Source: Hellea sp042093735 | GTDB lineage: Bacteria; Pseudomonadota; Alphaproteobacteria; Caulobacterales; Maricaulaceae | Length of the DNA: 64,000 nucleotides | Direction of reading: 5' to 3' | Assembly (NCBI GenBank): GCA_042093735.1 | Contig: JBELEM010000005.1 | Span: 11,586 to 75,585, forward strand | In this document: in pieces, positions 26,263 through 34,862 of the stretch | How positions within the stretch are numbered: position 1 is the first letter of the stretch | How the letters are laid out: the number at the start of each line of letters is the position of its first letter | Notes under the pieces: model-generated | The model's database searches: none | What the model was told of the DNA's origin: nothing | What the model saw: only the letters and a program-made list of their open reading frames with translations | Program-made: the position numbers and the translations under genes

Positions 26263-27111
26263 ATGAAAACTTCAATTTCACACAAAATGTTCTTATTTCT
26301 ACTTAAATTTATTGGTGCAAAAAAAATATTAGGGTATTTTCTATCTAGAAAAAGGCTACCATATGCAAAACCAAATTTCTGGTATAGGTCAAAGTATTCA
26401 ATTAAAGGAACAATTTATAAAAAACACAACATTTGGACTTATGATGGCAATACAACTTTAGTGTATTATCTACATGGAGGAGCTTTCGTTCTTGGTTTAA
26501 ACTCTTTGTACTATTCTATGATAGGGCGTTTAGCAAAGTTATCAAAAGTAAAAATAATTGTTCCTGATTACCCATTACCCCCAGATTATAATGTCAATGA
26601 AATACATGAATGGGTGAGAAACAGCTATGTTGATACCATTGCAAAACATAAGCCTACTAACATAATAATTATGGGAGACTCTGCTGGGGGCAACCTCGCA
26701 ATTGCGCTAGTCGATTGGATAATGACCTCTGAACTAAAAAAACCAAATAATCTTATATTATTATCACCATGGGTAGACTTAGAGTTAAAAAATCCAAAGT
26801 TAGAAGCAAACCCATCCGAGCAATTACTCGATAAAAAAGATATTCAAAAAGCTGCTATTAGGTTTGCAAATGGATTAAACTTAAAAGATCCATTAATTAG
26901 TCCATTATATCATAATAATCTAAAGTTACCAAAAACTACTATATTTTCAGGTGATCTAGACTTACTGCATGATGATATAGTTCGTTTTTCTAAAAAGAAT
27001 CCAAAAATAAACCTTAAAATTACAAAACATATGCCGCATGTGCATATGATTATGCCGACTAAAGAAGCTAAAATAACCTTAAAACAAATTAGTAATATTT
27101 TAAGCTATTAA
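26263..27111 (+). CDS. Alpha/beta hydrolase, HSL-type esterase
   Basis: Carboxylesterase/lipase-like enzyme of the hormone-sensitive lipase group. The oxyanion motif LHGGAF is at residues 70-75 and the nucleophile Ser is about residue 140 in GDSAGGNL. A C-terminal Asp in SGDLDLLHDD and a His in PHVHM complete the triad. No signal peptide is seen, although the N-terminus is hydrophobic and basic. It is divergent from the thiolase gene and its 3' end overlaps opposing moaC by 4 bases. It is notably AT-rich and Lys/Asn-rich compared with neighbours. Confidence 0.83.
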   Translation: MKTSISHKMFLFLLKFIGAKKILGYFLSRKRLPYAKPNFWYRSKYSIKGTIYKKHNIWTYDGNTTLVYYLHGGAFVLGLNSLYYSMIGRLAKLSKVKIIVPDYPLPPDYNVNEIHEWVRNSYVDTIAKHKPTNIIIMGDSAGGNLAIALVDWIMTSELKKPNNLILLSPWVDLELKNPKLEANPSEQLLDKKDIQKAAIRFANGLNLKDPLISPLYHNNLKLPKTTIFSGDLDLLHDDIVRFSKKNPKINLKITKHMPHVHMIMPTKEAKITLKQISNILSY

Positions 27112-27581
27112 CGTTGCCATTCTCCAGACTTACCACCAGCTTTACTTTCTAGTAAAATATCCAAAATCATCATATGTTTATCTTTTGATTTTAACATATC
27201 ATATATAGTCAAACATGATATAGAAACAGCAGTTAAAGCTTCCATTTCAACTCCTGTTTTACCATCGGTTCTTACCTCTGCTGAAATAGATAAACCCGGC
27301 AATGCATCATCATGGTCAATTCGAACACTTACCTTAGAGATTTGTATTGGATGGCATAATGGAATTAAATTTGATGTATTTTTTGCCGCCATAATTCCAG
27401 CTAACTCAGCCACCTGCTCAACATTACCTTTTTTATTTTCTTGCTCTTTAACTGACATCAAAGTATTCATTGACATTCGAACTTTTCCTTTTGCCACTGC
27501 AATTCTAGAAGTTATATCTTTGCCAGATACATCGACCATTGCTGGACGACCAGCTGCATCAAAATGGGTTAAATTAGACAT
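27108..27581 (-). CDS. moaC: Cyclic pyranopterin monophosphate synthase MoaC
   Basis: Converts the MoaA product (3',8-cH2GTP) to cPMP in molybdenum cofactor synthesis. Conserved residues appear in MVDVSGKDITSRIA, AKNTSNLIPLCHPIQIS (the LCHP motif) and DGKTGVEMEALTAVS. ATG 27581 overlaps the moaB stop as TAATG and has GGAG at good spacing, so it is preferred to ATG 27587. Last gene of the minus-strand Moco operon; moaA is not in the window. Confidence 0.96.
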   Translation of the reverse strand: MSNLTHFDAAGRPAMVDVSGKDITSRIAVAKGKVRMSMNTLMSVKEQENKKGNVEQVAELAGIMAAKNTSNLIPLCHPIQISKVSVRIDHDDALPGLSISAEVRTDGKTGVEMEALTAVSISCLTIYDMLKSKDKHMMILDILLESKAGGKSGEWQR

Positions 27582-28111
27582 TAGCATTCTCCAAAACGAG
27601 GCATTAAATCTATCATATTACAAGGACGGTGCCTGCTATCAAGCTGTGCAGAGATTACTTTATCCCATCCATCCCTTACTGCTCCATTTGATCCTGGAAG
27701 GCAAAATATTATTGTCCCCTTAGCAAGTCCAGCGCAGGCCCTCGATTGCAAAGTAGACAGACCAATAGATTTAAAACTTTCTTGATGAAAAATAACTGAG
27801 AAACCATCAATTACCTTATCAAACATGGGAGAAATAGCTTCCACTGTTATATCGCGTCCAGTTAAACCTGTTCCCCCAGTTGTGATAATGACGTCAACTA
27901 TAGGATCATTTATCCAAATACTAATTTTATCCCTAACACCGTCTATAGTATCTCTTTTAATGGACCGATAAATTATTTCATGTCCTGATAGCTTAATTTT
28001 TGACTCTAAAATATCACCGGATGTATCTGTTAGCTCTGTTCGAGTATCGGATACTGTCAGAATAGCTATTTTAACTGGCTTGAATTCTAAGCTTGTGTCT
28101 ATACCTACCAT
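27581..28111 (-). CDS. moaB: MoaB/Mog-family molybdopterin adenylyltransferase
   Basis: Activates molybdopterin by adenylylation ahead of metal insertion by MoeA. The fold is clear from VKIAILTVSDTRTELTDTSG, DVIITTGGTGLTGRDITVEA and IFCLPGSNGAVRDGWD. The start is taken at ATG 28111, which overlaps the moaE stop as TAATG behind GGGAAGA; an in-frame ATG at 28123 would add four residues. Assignment between MoaB and Mog is by length and similarity and is not absolute. Confidence 0.92.
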   Translation of the reverse strand: MVGIDTSLEFKPVKIAILTVSDTRTELTDTSGDILESKIKLSGHEIIYRSIKRDTIDGVRDKISIWINDPIVDVIITTGGTGLTGRDITVEAISPMFDKVIDGFSVIFHQESFKSIGLSTLQSRACAGLAKGTIIFCLPGSNGAVRDGWDKVISAQLDSRHRPCNMIDLMPRFGEC

Positions 28112-28557
28112 TATTCTTCCCATCTTTTCTTATCATTAAGGTCTTGATGCCTAGGCTCAATCCACTTTATTTTTCCTAAAGATTTTTCAGACTTCCAAAA
28201 TGGAGCTTCTGACTTCAAATAATCCATCAAAAAATCTGCGGCTTCAAAAGAATCTCGACGGTGGAGACTAGCCGTTGCAACAAAAACTATAGGCTCACTT
28301 GGCAACAGAACACCAACTCGATGAATAATTCTCCAATTTAAAATACTCCATCGCTTTTCAGCTTTGCTAGCTATTTTAATAATTTGTTTCTCAGTAAATC
28401 CTGCGTAGTGTGATAAAGTCAATGAAAGACCCTGTTTTTCTCCACGAACTATACCAGTAAAAGCTACAATAGCTCCTGCTCCTTTAACCTCATTTCTGAA
28501 AGCCCTATGCTCAAACTCAGGATTAAGTTCTGTATTAGATATTCTTAAAATACCCAT
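28111..28557 (-). CDS. moaE: Molybdopterin synthase catalytic subunit MoaE
   Basis: Large subunit of MPT synthase, inserting dithiolene sulfur into cPMP using MoaD thiocarboxylate. Family features are AIVAFTGIVRGE, IIHRVGVLLPSEPIVFVATASLHRRDSFEAADFLMDYLK and KSEAPFWKSE with the catalytic Lys. Length (148 aa) is typical. It is separated from moaD by 2 bp and overlaps moaB, consistent with one operon. Confidence 0.96.
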   Translation of the reverse strand: MGILRISNTELNPEFEHRAFRNEVKGAGAIVAFTGIVRGEKQGLSLTLSHYAGFTEKQIIKIASKAEKRWSILNWRIIHRVGVLLPSEPIVFVATASLHRRDSFEAADFLMDYLKSEAPFWKSEKSLGKIKWIEPRHQDLNDKKRWEE

Positions 28558-28559
28558 TT

Positions 28560-28805
28560 TCAGCCTCCACTAAGAGGTGACATAAAAGCGATTTCATCTC
28601 CATCTTTCAATGAAACATTTTCTGTTATTATATTTTTGTTTATAGATATCCTATTTCCCCTTTTAAGTAACGTCTTCTCTGAAATACCCATATTTTCAGA
28701 TAACCAAAGAGTAAGGTCTTCAATAGTAATCACACTTGGAGGTAGACTGATCTCCATAGTTGGAGAAATATCACCGAGACTCCCAAAAAAGAGAATTGTA
28801 ATCAT
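28560..28805 (-). CDS. moaD: Molybdopterin synthase sulfur-carrier subunit MoaD
   Basis: Ubiquitin-like sulfur carrier of 81 residues. It ends in FMSPLSGG, so the C-terminal Gly-Gly that becomes a thiocarboxylate is intact. The N-terminal strand ITILFFGSLGD and the DGDEIAF turn fit the beta-grasp fold. Its ATG overlaps the mocA stop by 4 bases (ATGA). No moeB is found in the window. Confidence 0.94.
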   Translation of the reverse strand: MITILFFGSLGDISPTMEISLPPSVITIEDLTLWLSENMGISEKTLLKRGNRISINKNIITENVSLKDGDEIAFMSPLSGG

Positions 28806-29380
28806 GATAGCTCCCGTAACTCTTCTTTTGTATCTATATCTAAAGCAGTTTCCTTTGGTATTTTATATTTATAATAATTTCCATTACTGAATAACGACTT
28901 AATAGGAAATCGGGAATTTAAAGTCATAAGCTTATTAATAACGCCGTTTCTAAAAATTACTGGGGGCATCAACGTATCATTGTAACAACATATAGCTTTA
29001 TCATTATGCCCTATACCCTGGATTATGTTTTTTATATCATAATTCTTGACGAAAGGCATATCCCCTAATGCTAAAAATATACTGTTATATCCTGCTCCAT
29101 GAATAAATTGTACTGCTAATTTTACTGAGTACATCTTACCCAGCAATGGACTATTATTTTCAATTAAAATAAAACCATTATCTATCAGCAAATCATGAAG
29201 TGCGCTTGGTTTCGAAGGTACAACTGCAAAACGCTTTCCGAAGTTAATTGATTTACAGCTATCGATTATATGTTGGATAAGTGGCTTTCCTCTGAAATGG
29301 GTAGTCAGTTTATCACTTCTTCCAAAGCGTTGAGATAAACCGCTGGCCAATATTACTAATGCAGTTTCCTCTTCTCTCAT
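28802..29380 (-). CDS. mocA: MocA-like molybdenum-cofactor nucleotidyltransferase
   Basis: Nucleotidyltransferase of the MocA/MobA group that converts Mo-MPT to the cytosine dinucleotide form used by xanthine-oxidase-family enzymes. The signature is VILASGLSQRFGRSDKL (residues about 9-25), with FLALGDMPFV carrying the metal-binding Asp. Proximity to xdhC argues for MCD rather than MGD, which fits the molybdenum hydroxylase encoded at 41982-44713. Its ATG overlaps the xdhC stop by 4 bases. Confidence 0.85.
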   Translation of the reverse strand: MREEETALVILASGLSQRFGRSDKLTTHFRGKPLIQHIIDSCKSINFGKRFAVVPSKPSALHDLLIDNGFILIENNSPLLGKMYSVKLAVQFIHGAGYNSIFLALGDMPFVKNYDIKNIIQGIGHNDKAICCYNDTLMPPVIFRNGVINKLMTLNSRFPIKSLFSNGNYYKYKIPKETALDIDTKEELRELS

Positions 29381-30249
29381 AATAAGTTTTTATCTTTTGC
29401 TACTTTGATAATCTCGGCCAGTGTTGACAATGCTAAGAGATTAGTGTCGCGCATTGATGGAATGAGGCCAATTGGCCCTCTAATTTTTGAAATATGCGAC
29501 AACGAAACACCTGCACTACTTAATTTTTTTTCTCTCATTTGATGGGTTTTTATACTACCCATAGCGCCTATGTAAAAAGCATCACCCAATACTACTTGTT
29601 TTAAAATATTTAGTTCCCAATCGTGGTCATGAAATAATAAAACTACAGCAGTCCAATAATCATCCAGATTAATTAAAGGTTTTTCAGGGTTATTTAAATG
29701 CGTGAAAGATAAAAATTTAAGTTCATCATTAATACTCTTGTCTGGAGAATGGACATTCACTTCGAGACCTATTTCTGTTGCGAGTGAAGCTAAAGAGAAC
29801 AAAGCCTCATCACGTCCATAGAGATTAATCTGCAATTTAGGGCTGTATTTATGCTCATACTCATCAAGCTTAAGAAGGAATTCTTTCCGAGATCCTAATG
29901 CTTCTATGGCTTTACCTACAGTTTTTTTACTTGGGTTAGGTATAATTATTAATTCTATAGAGCCACCGCATGGGAGTTTAATATCTTTATATTGGGATCC
30001 TTCTCCATATTGGATGATACGTGTCTTATTTTCAGATAATGATATTTTAGATTGAGATATAATATCTGCGTCAACACAGCCATTAGAAATATAGCCTGCA
30101 AAACTACCATCACAACTAACAGCCATTAGCGACCCAACAGATCTCATTGAACCACCTTTTACACTTTTTACGCAAACTAATGCGCACGGATTTGTCTCAT
30201 TAAAAACAAATTTCAATATATCGTAAGCATGGTGATATTTTAGACTCAT
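29377..30249 (-). CDS. xdhC: XdhC/CoxI-family molybdoenzyme maturation factor
   Basis: Chaperone that binds Moco, promotes its sulfuration and inserts it into xanthine-dehydrogenase-family proteins. The N-terminal XdhC/CoxI domain shows VKGGSMRSVGSLMAV and YISNGCVDADI. The C-terminal Rossmann-like domain contains DAFYIGAMGSIKTHQMREKKL and a GPIGLIPSMRDTNLLALSTLAEI segment. First gene of the six-gene Moco operon, divergent from moeA with a 42-bp gap. Confidence 0.92.
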   Translation of the reverse strand: MSLKYHHAYDILKFVFNETNPCALVCVKSVKGGSMRSVGSLMAVSCDGSFAGYISNGCVDADIISQSKISLSENKTRIIQYGEGSQYKDIKLPCGGSIELIIIPNPSKKTVGKAIEALGSRKEFLLKLDEYEHKYSPKLQINLYGRDEALFSLASLATEIGLEVNVHSPDKSINDELKFLSFTHLNNPEKPLINLDDYWTAVVLLFHDHDWELNILKQVVLGDAFYIGAMGSIKTHQMREKKLSSAGVSLSHISKIRGPIGLIPSMRDTNLLALSTLAEIIKVAKDKNLL

Positions 30250-30291
30250 TATTACTTGGTAAAACAGAAAGTTGCATATATCTATATTAAT

Positions 30292-31494
30292 ATGATCTCT
30301 GTCTCTGAAGCTTTAGGTATTTTAAGTCAAAATCGTTTTGAACTAGATGTGCAGACGATTAATCTTAAAGAGGCAATAGGTTCTGTTTTAGCTGAAGATT
30401 TAACTGCAAAGATTACCTTACCTCCTTTTCCTGTGTCGGCGATGGACGGCTATGCAATTAAAATATCAGATATTGAAAATGGGTCGTTAAAATTTCAAGT
30501 TACAGGTGTGTCAGCTGCAGGTAACCCATTTAAGGGTATTTTGAATAACAATGAGGCTGTTAGAATCTACACGGGGGGAATCGTACCAAATGGTGCGGAC
30601 CATATCGTCATCCAAGAGAATGTTATTAAAGAAAAAAGTCAAATTACGATATCAGAAAATGAAATTTTTCCTAGACATATCAGAAACAAGGGAATTGATT
30701 TTTTTCAAGGGGACGTATTAATTAAAAAAGGAACTCGCCTTGACGCTATGCATATTGGATTAGCTGCTGCAGCAAATTTTAGCCTTTTAAAAACATACAA
30801 AAAACCCACAGTTGCAATAATATCAAATGGTGATGAACTTAAAGAGCCTGGAAGCACATTAACCCCAGGTGATATAATCAATTCAAACTCTCATTGCCTT
30901 ACCGCTTTGCTAAACAAATGGAATGCAAATGTGGTTAATGTTGGAATAGCCAAAGATAATATTCCTGACATTATGAATAAAATAAAAAATATTAACGATG
31001 CTGATATTATAGTTCCTATCGGTGGTGCCTCGGTGGGTGATTTAGATTTCATGCGTATCGCATTTAAAAAGTCTGGATTCTTACCTATTTTTGAAAAGGT
31101 AGCGGTTCGCCCTGGAAAACCAGTATGGTTTGGAAAAATAGATGATAAATTAGTTTTAGGATTGCCAGGTAATCCAGCATCAGCTGTTGTATGTGCTCAT
31201 ATTTTTTTGAAAACTCTGATTACGCAAAATAACAATCCACACTTTCTAAAAGCAAAGCTTAGTGAGAAAATACCGAAAAATTCAAATAGAGAAACATATT
31301 TAAGAGGCTTAGCAAAATTTAATGACATAGGACAATTAGAAGTAACTCCAATGCCCAAACAAGACAGTTCACTTTTAATGCCGTTTGTAAAATCAAATGT
31401 CCTTATTAGGTTAAAGCCGAATGAAAAATTAAGGAAAAAGCATGAGCTCGTTGATGTACTTTCACTGGAAACTGGGCCTAGTTTTCATGAGTAA
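30292..31494 (+). CDS. moeA: Molybdopterin molybdenumtransferase MoeA
   Basis: Inserts molybdate into adenylylated molybdopterin. Recognisable blocks are LPPFPVSAMDGYAI, VRIYTGGIVPNGADHIVIQE, the MPT-binding domain with VPIGGASVGDLDFMRIAF, and VRPGKPVWFG followed by LGLPGNPASAVVCAHIFL. ATG 30292 is used; upstream codons from 30256 resemble leader sequence. The 42 bp between it and xdhC must contain both divergent promoters. Its 3' end overlaps the convergent PhzF-type gene by 17 bases. Confidence 0.96.
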   Translation: MISVSEALGILSQNRFELDVQTINLKEAIGSVLAEDLTAKITLPPFPVSAMDGYAIKISDIENGSLKFQVTGVSAAGNPFKGILNNNEAVRIYTGGIVPNGADHIVIQENVIKEKSQITISENEIFPRHIRNKGIDFFQGDVLIKKGTRLDAMHIGLAAAANFSLLKTYKKPTVAIISNGDELKEPGSTLTPGDIINSNSHCLTALLNKWNANVVNVGIAKDNIPDIMNKIKNINDADIIVPIGGASVGDLDFMRIAFKKSGFLPIFEKVAVRPGKPVWFGKIDDKLVLGLPGNPASAVVCAHIFLKTLITQNNNPHFLKAKLSEKIPKNSNRETYLRGLAKFNDIGQLEVTPMPKQDSSLLMPFVKSNVLIRLKPNEKLRKKHELVDVLSLETGPSFHE

Positions 31495-32272
31495 TTCTAA
31501 TCTCAGCTTTCATATAAGTAATCGCATTTCCAATGATATTTATACTATTATCAAGTACTTCTAGCCATATTACTCCTCCACGCTCAGATGCTTGGTAAGC
31601 TTTAAGCTTATTTTTTTCTATAGATCTACTCCAGTAACTACCCAATGCCGCATGAGCTGAACCAGTAACAGGGTCTTCTGGAATACCTTCATTTGGCGCA
31701 AAAAACCTTGATATAATATCAAATCCTCCAGAATACCTTGCTGTTATACCCACTCCGTTTTTTGAAAGTTTACTAATTTTAGTAATATTCAGTTTATAAT
31801 TAAGTATTTCTTTAAAAGTATCGAAAACAAAATATATATCTTTTCCTGCTTTAAAAGAATCTATAGGGACACTGTTAAATACACCCTCAACACTTTCTGG
31901 TTTTACTAGAGGTTTAATTTTTGGAAGAGGGGCATTCAACACATACAGACCTTTTCGAATGGTGACAATAAGTTCCCCTACTTTAGCATTAAAGATAAAT
32001 GGTGGCTCAAGCCCATACTCTTCGTGTAAAATATGAGCAGTAGCAATCGTGGCATGACCACAAAAATCAATTTCTAATTTGGGACTAAACCACCGTAGAT
32101 CAAAGGTATTTCCTCGCTTTACTACAAATGCTGTCTCGGAAAGACTATTTTCGTCAGCAATTTTCTGCATTGTTTTTGCACTTAAAAAACTATCAGTAAA
32201 TATTACGCCAGCTGGGTTGCCTTCAAAAAGTCTATCAGTAAATGCGTCGACTTGATAAAGTGTATAGGTCAT
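31478..32272 (-). CDS. PhzF-family isomerase/epimerase-like protein
   Basis: Two-domain diaminopimelate-epimerase fold of the PhzF family. The N-terminus reads YQVDAFTDRLFEGNPAGVIF, the ADENSLSETAFV block holds the family acidic residue, FCGHATIATAHIL is the conserved turn, and EDPVTGSAHAALGSYW is the C-terminal signature. Biochemical role is unknown for most members. Its ATG overlaps the stop of the upstream lipoprotein hydrolase as TAATG, so it is the third gene of a coupled trio with the ArsM-like methyltransferase. Confidence 0.87.
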   Translation of the reverse strand: MTYTLYQVDAFTDRLFEGNPAGVIFTDSFLSAKTMQKIADENSLSETAFVVKRGNTFDLRWFSPKLEIDFCGHATIATAHILHEEYGLEPPFIFNAKVGELIVTIRKGLYVLNAPLPKIKPLVKPESVEGVFNSVPIDSFKAGKDIYFVFDTFKEILNYKLNITKISKLSKNGVGITARYSGGFDIISRFFAPNEGIPEDPVTGSAHAALGSYWSRSIEKNKLKAYQASERGGVIWLEVLDNSINIIGNAITYMKAEIRITHEN

Positions 32273-33132
32273 TAATAACAGTGATTGCCATCTCTGGGCA
32301 ACTCATCAATAAAGTTTAAAATATCTCTTTTCAAGCTTATATTGTTATCAAAGTAGCGAGATATCACCTGCACAGCTTGCGTATGATTTGTGTCAGGGTA
32401 AAGCTTCAAAACTGACTTTCCGCCGCGTTGGTTGATCCTTTCTGAAAGTATTACTGCATTTTTTGGACCAACTGTTTTATCTGCTAATCCATTAATGACC
32501 AACAAAGAGGGTGTTGCGTTATCAACATAAGCCAGTGGGGCATCATTATGTTTAAATCTAGAGGGAAATATCGAAATTAAAGGCTCTTTTTTTAATTCAT
32601 AAACCCCTGTGGGAGAAGAAATAGACACTACCCCAGAAATAGTACTGCACACCGAAATACCTTCTTCCTCTAAATAATCTTTGTTCATAGCGACCATTAA
32701 TGCATTATAACCACCCGCTGAATGCCCAATTAATACAACTTTCCTTTTTGAAAATAAGTTTGATAAATAAGCAACTGCCTTAGCAGTGTCATGAAGCATG
32801 TCGGGATATATAATTTCAGGAAAGAGACGATAATTAGGAACAGCAACATCATAACCTTCTGAAGTAAATCCTTCGGCAAAGAACTTATAGATATCCTTAG
32901 AACCGCTATCCCATGAACCACCGTGGATAAACACAATTATTGGTGAGTTTTCTTTTTTTGTCGTGGCTTGGTAAATATCCATTACTTGGCTACCTAGGCC
33001 TCCATAACTGACATTTTTCTCGATCAAATAACTTTTGGATGGGGTTATACTATTAAGAAGGCTAACCGGTGCACATGAAGTGAAGATTAAAATTAATAAT
33101 ACAAAGTAAAAGTATCTATATTTTATCAACAA
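32272..33132 (-). CDS. Lipoprotein alpha/beta hydrolase
   Basis: Probable periplasmic or outer-membrane lipoprotein esterase/peptidase-like hydrolase. The N-terminal hydrophobic segment ends in a lipobox-like FTSC (Cys near residue 20). The oxyanion motif is FIHGGSWDSG, the nucleophile is in GHSAGGYNALM, the Asp is in NGLADKTVG and the His in DTNHTQ. No ATG is available: three consecutive TTG codons overlap the upstream stop, and TTG 33132 has the best spacing from GAGGGG. It overlaps the arsM-like gene by 7 bases. Confidence 0.75.
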   Translation of the reverse strand: MLIKYRYFYFVLLILIFTSCAPVSLLNSITPSKSYLIEKNVSYGGLGSQVMDIYQATTKKENSPIIVFIHGGSWDSGSKDIYKFFAEGFTSEGYDVAVPNYRLFPEIIYPDMLHDTAKAVAYLSNLFSKRKVVLIGHSAGGYNALMVAMNKDYLEEEGISVCSTISGVVSISSPTGVYELKKEPLISIFPSRFKHNDAPLAYVDNATPSLLVINGLADKTVGPKNAVILSERINQRGGKSVLKLYPDTNHTQAVQVISRYFDNNISLKRDILNFIDELPRDGNHCY

Positions 33133-34295
33133 CAATCACCCCTCTGACTGGGGTTAGTAGTGATTTTCGCGGACCCTTTTTTTGTTTCCTTCGGATCTCT
33201 CACGCGAACTTCACAATTATTAGACATCCACTCAATTGATTCTTCTATTTTGACATTGGGCTCAACTTTATAAAACATATCTTTGTAAGGGTCCTTTTGC
33301 ATAAGAGTGTAAGTTTTTTCACAAACCGCTGACCTGACACCTCTTTCAAAACAATGACCATCGTCATCATTAACAGAGCGCCATGGACCCTTGTAAATTA
33401 ATGCTTGGTTTTTCTCCAAGCAAATACCCTGCTTACCTTTGTAAGCAAGGTAAGTTGCACTCCTGTATTCAATTCCCTCAACAACTTGCCAAGGTTCATC
33501 ATCATACTTATCAATTTTCACGCCATGAAAACCAGCTTCCTCTAGGGCAGACACAAATCCCATTTCAGTAAGAGCACCCGATATACAGCCTGACCACAAA
33601 CGAGGGTTTTCCTTTAATTCCTCTGGGCTTTCTTCGTCGGAAACAATATCAGAGACAGCTATACGTCCTCCAACTTTAAGAACACGATACATTTCGTGGA
33701 ATAACTGTTTCTTTTTTCTATCAGAAACTAAATTTAATACGCAGTTAGAGACAATTACATCTACAGAGTTATCTGCAACCATAGTTAATTCAGACTTCAT
33801 CCTCAGTGTTTCAGCTTCTAATTTCTCTAAATCACTTAAATTTTTTATAGGGTGCTCATTTAGCCAGTTGTTTAATTTATCAAGATCTAATTTTAAGTCT
33901 TCTATATGGCCACGTTTGAACTCAACATTAGCATAACCCAAACTCTCTGCGATTATTGGGGCATTTGCACGAGCTAAAGAAAGCATATCGTCAGTCATAT
34001 CTATGCCTATAACTTTACCTTCAGGCCCAACTATTTGTGATGCAATAAAACAAATTTTGCCACCTCCTGAACCAAGGTCCAATACAGTGTCTCCCTTGCG
34101 AACATATCTGGATGGATCGCCGCAACCATAATCACGGTCTAATACATCTTGAGGAATTATCTTTAAATATTTAGGGTCATAGTCAATTGGACAACATAAT
34201 GCAGCCTCTACTGCTTTTGCACCTTCCCCGTATCTTTTTTGCACTTCTTCCCTTAGGTCAGAGTTTGTTGCTTCTACATCAGTCGGATTATTCAT
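33126..34295 (-). CDS. ArsM-type SAM-dependent methyltransferase (arsenosugar type)
   Basis: SAM methyltransferase resembling arsenite methyltransferases, specifically the longer form associated with arsenosugar synthesis. Motif I VLDLGSGGGKIC is at about residues 71-82. Cysteines matching the arsenite-binding set are Cys34/35 (LCCP), Cys185 (SNCVLNL) and Cys237 (SGCISGAL). The C-terminal region with GKQGICLEKNQALIYKGPW and the terminal RGDCC fits the arsenosugar-type ArsM as I know it. The usual radical-SAM partner ArsS is not adjacent. First gene of a coupled trio with a lipoprotein hydrolase and a PhzF-like protein. Confidence 0.75.
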   Translation of the reverse strand: MNNPTDVEATNSDLREEVQKRYGEGAKAVEAALCCPIDYDPKYLKIIPQDVLDRDYGCGDPSRYVRKGDTVLDLGSGGGKICFIASQIVGPEGKVIGIDMTDDMLSLARANAPIIAESLGYANVEFKRGHIEDLKLDLDKLNNWLNEHPIKNLSDLEKLEAETLRMKSELTMVADNSVDVIVSNCVLNLVSDRKKKQLFHEMYRVLKVGGRIAVSDIVSDEESPEELKENPRLWSGCISGALTEMGFVSALEEAGFHGVKIDKYDDEPWQVVEGIEYRSATYLAYKGKQGICLEKNQALIYKGPWRSVNDDDGHCFERGVRSAVCEKTYTLMQKDPYKDMFYKVEPNVKIEESIEWMSNNCEVRVRDPKETKKGSAKITTNPSQRGDCC

Positions 34296-34362
34296 AAATC
34301 TGTCCCTTAATAGTATCAGTTGGTAACGTAATATTTATACATGTTTATTAAAAAATTTAAAT

Positions 34363-34394
34363 AAAAAAACCCCCGAGCATTTCTGCACGAGGGC
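34363..34394 (-). terminator. Rho-independent terminator of the cold-shock gene
   Basis: On the minus strand CCCTCGTGC pairs with GCTCGGGGG (one T-T mismatch and one T-G pair) around AGAAAT, followed by TTTTTTT. It lies 23 bp beyond the csp stop codon and insulates the downstream arsM-like operon, whose own promoter should lie in 34296-34362. Confidence 0.9.
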
Positions 34395-34416
34395 TAGATT
34401 TTTGAAAAATTTAAAA

Positions 34417-34638
34417 TTAAGCCATTTTGATATTATCAACAGCAGTTTTACCTGAGCGTTGGTCAACAGCAGTATCAAATTCAACTTTGTCGCCTTCATT
34501 CAGACCGTCAAGGCCTGAACGTTGAACGGCTGAAATATGAACAAATACATCAGTATCCCCACCTTCAGGTTGAATAAACCCAAAACCTTTTGTTGTATTA
34601 AAGAACTTAACTGTTCCAGTTTTCATTTCGTCTGACAT
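34417..34638 (-). CDS. Cold-shock domain protein
   Basis: Single cold-shock domain of 73 residues that binds single-stranded RNA/DNA. The RNP-1 motif KGFGFIQPEGG and RNP-2 motif DVFVHISAV are both intact. ATG 34638 has AAGGA at suitable distance; an upstream in-frame start would add five residues. The gene has its own long leader (34639-34862) and a strong terminator, so it is probably monocistronic. CspA-like function (mRNA unfolding or antitermination) is inferred from the family. Confidence 0.95.
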   Translation of the reverse strand: MSDEMKTGTVKFFNTTKGFGFIQPEGGDTDVFVHISAVQRSGLDGLNEGDKVEFDTAVDQRSGKTAVDNIKMA

Positions 34639-34756
34639 GTATATTCCTTTCACGTCATTAATTTTATAGAAACCAACATGGTAACTATGATAGTCGACTT
34701 GGAAGAAAAAACATTTGTTTCACAGTTTCCTGGGAAATTAGTCAGCCGGATTGTCT

Positions 34757-34783
34757 GGCCATAATCGATTTCTCCCTATGACC
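34757..34783 (-). promoter_or_regulatory. Hairpin in the csp 5' leader
   Basis: On the minus strand GGTCATA pairs with TATGGCC (7 bp with one G-T) around a 13-base loop, about 120 bases upstream of the csp start. Cold-shock mRNAs often have long structured leaders that respond to temperature, which this resembles. The surrounding 224-bp space also has to hold the thiC 3' end. Confidence 0.4.
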
Positions 34784-34862
34784 GTGAAAGTACTATTTTG
34801 CAAGCAATCATTTCAAAGAAATTTTTAGATAATTCATAAAATTACAATTTAAATAAATTACA

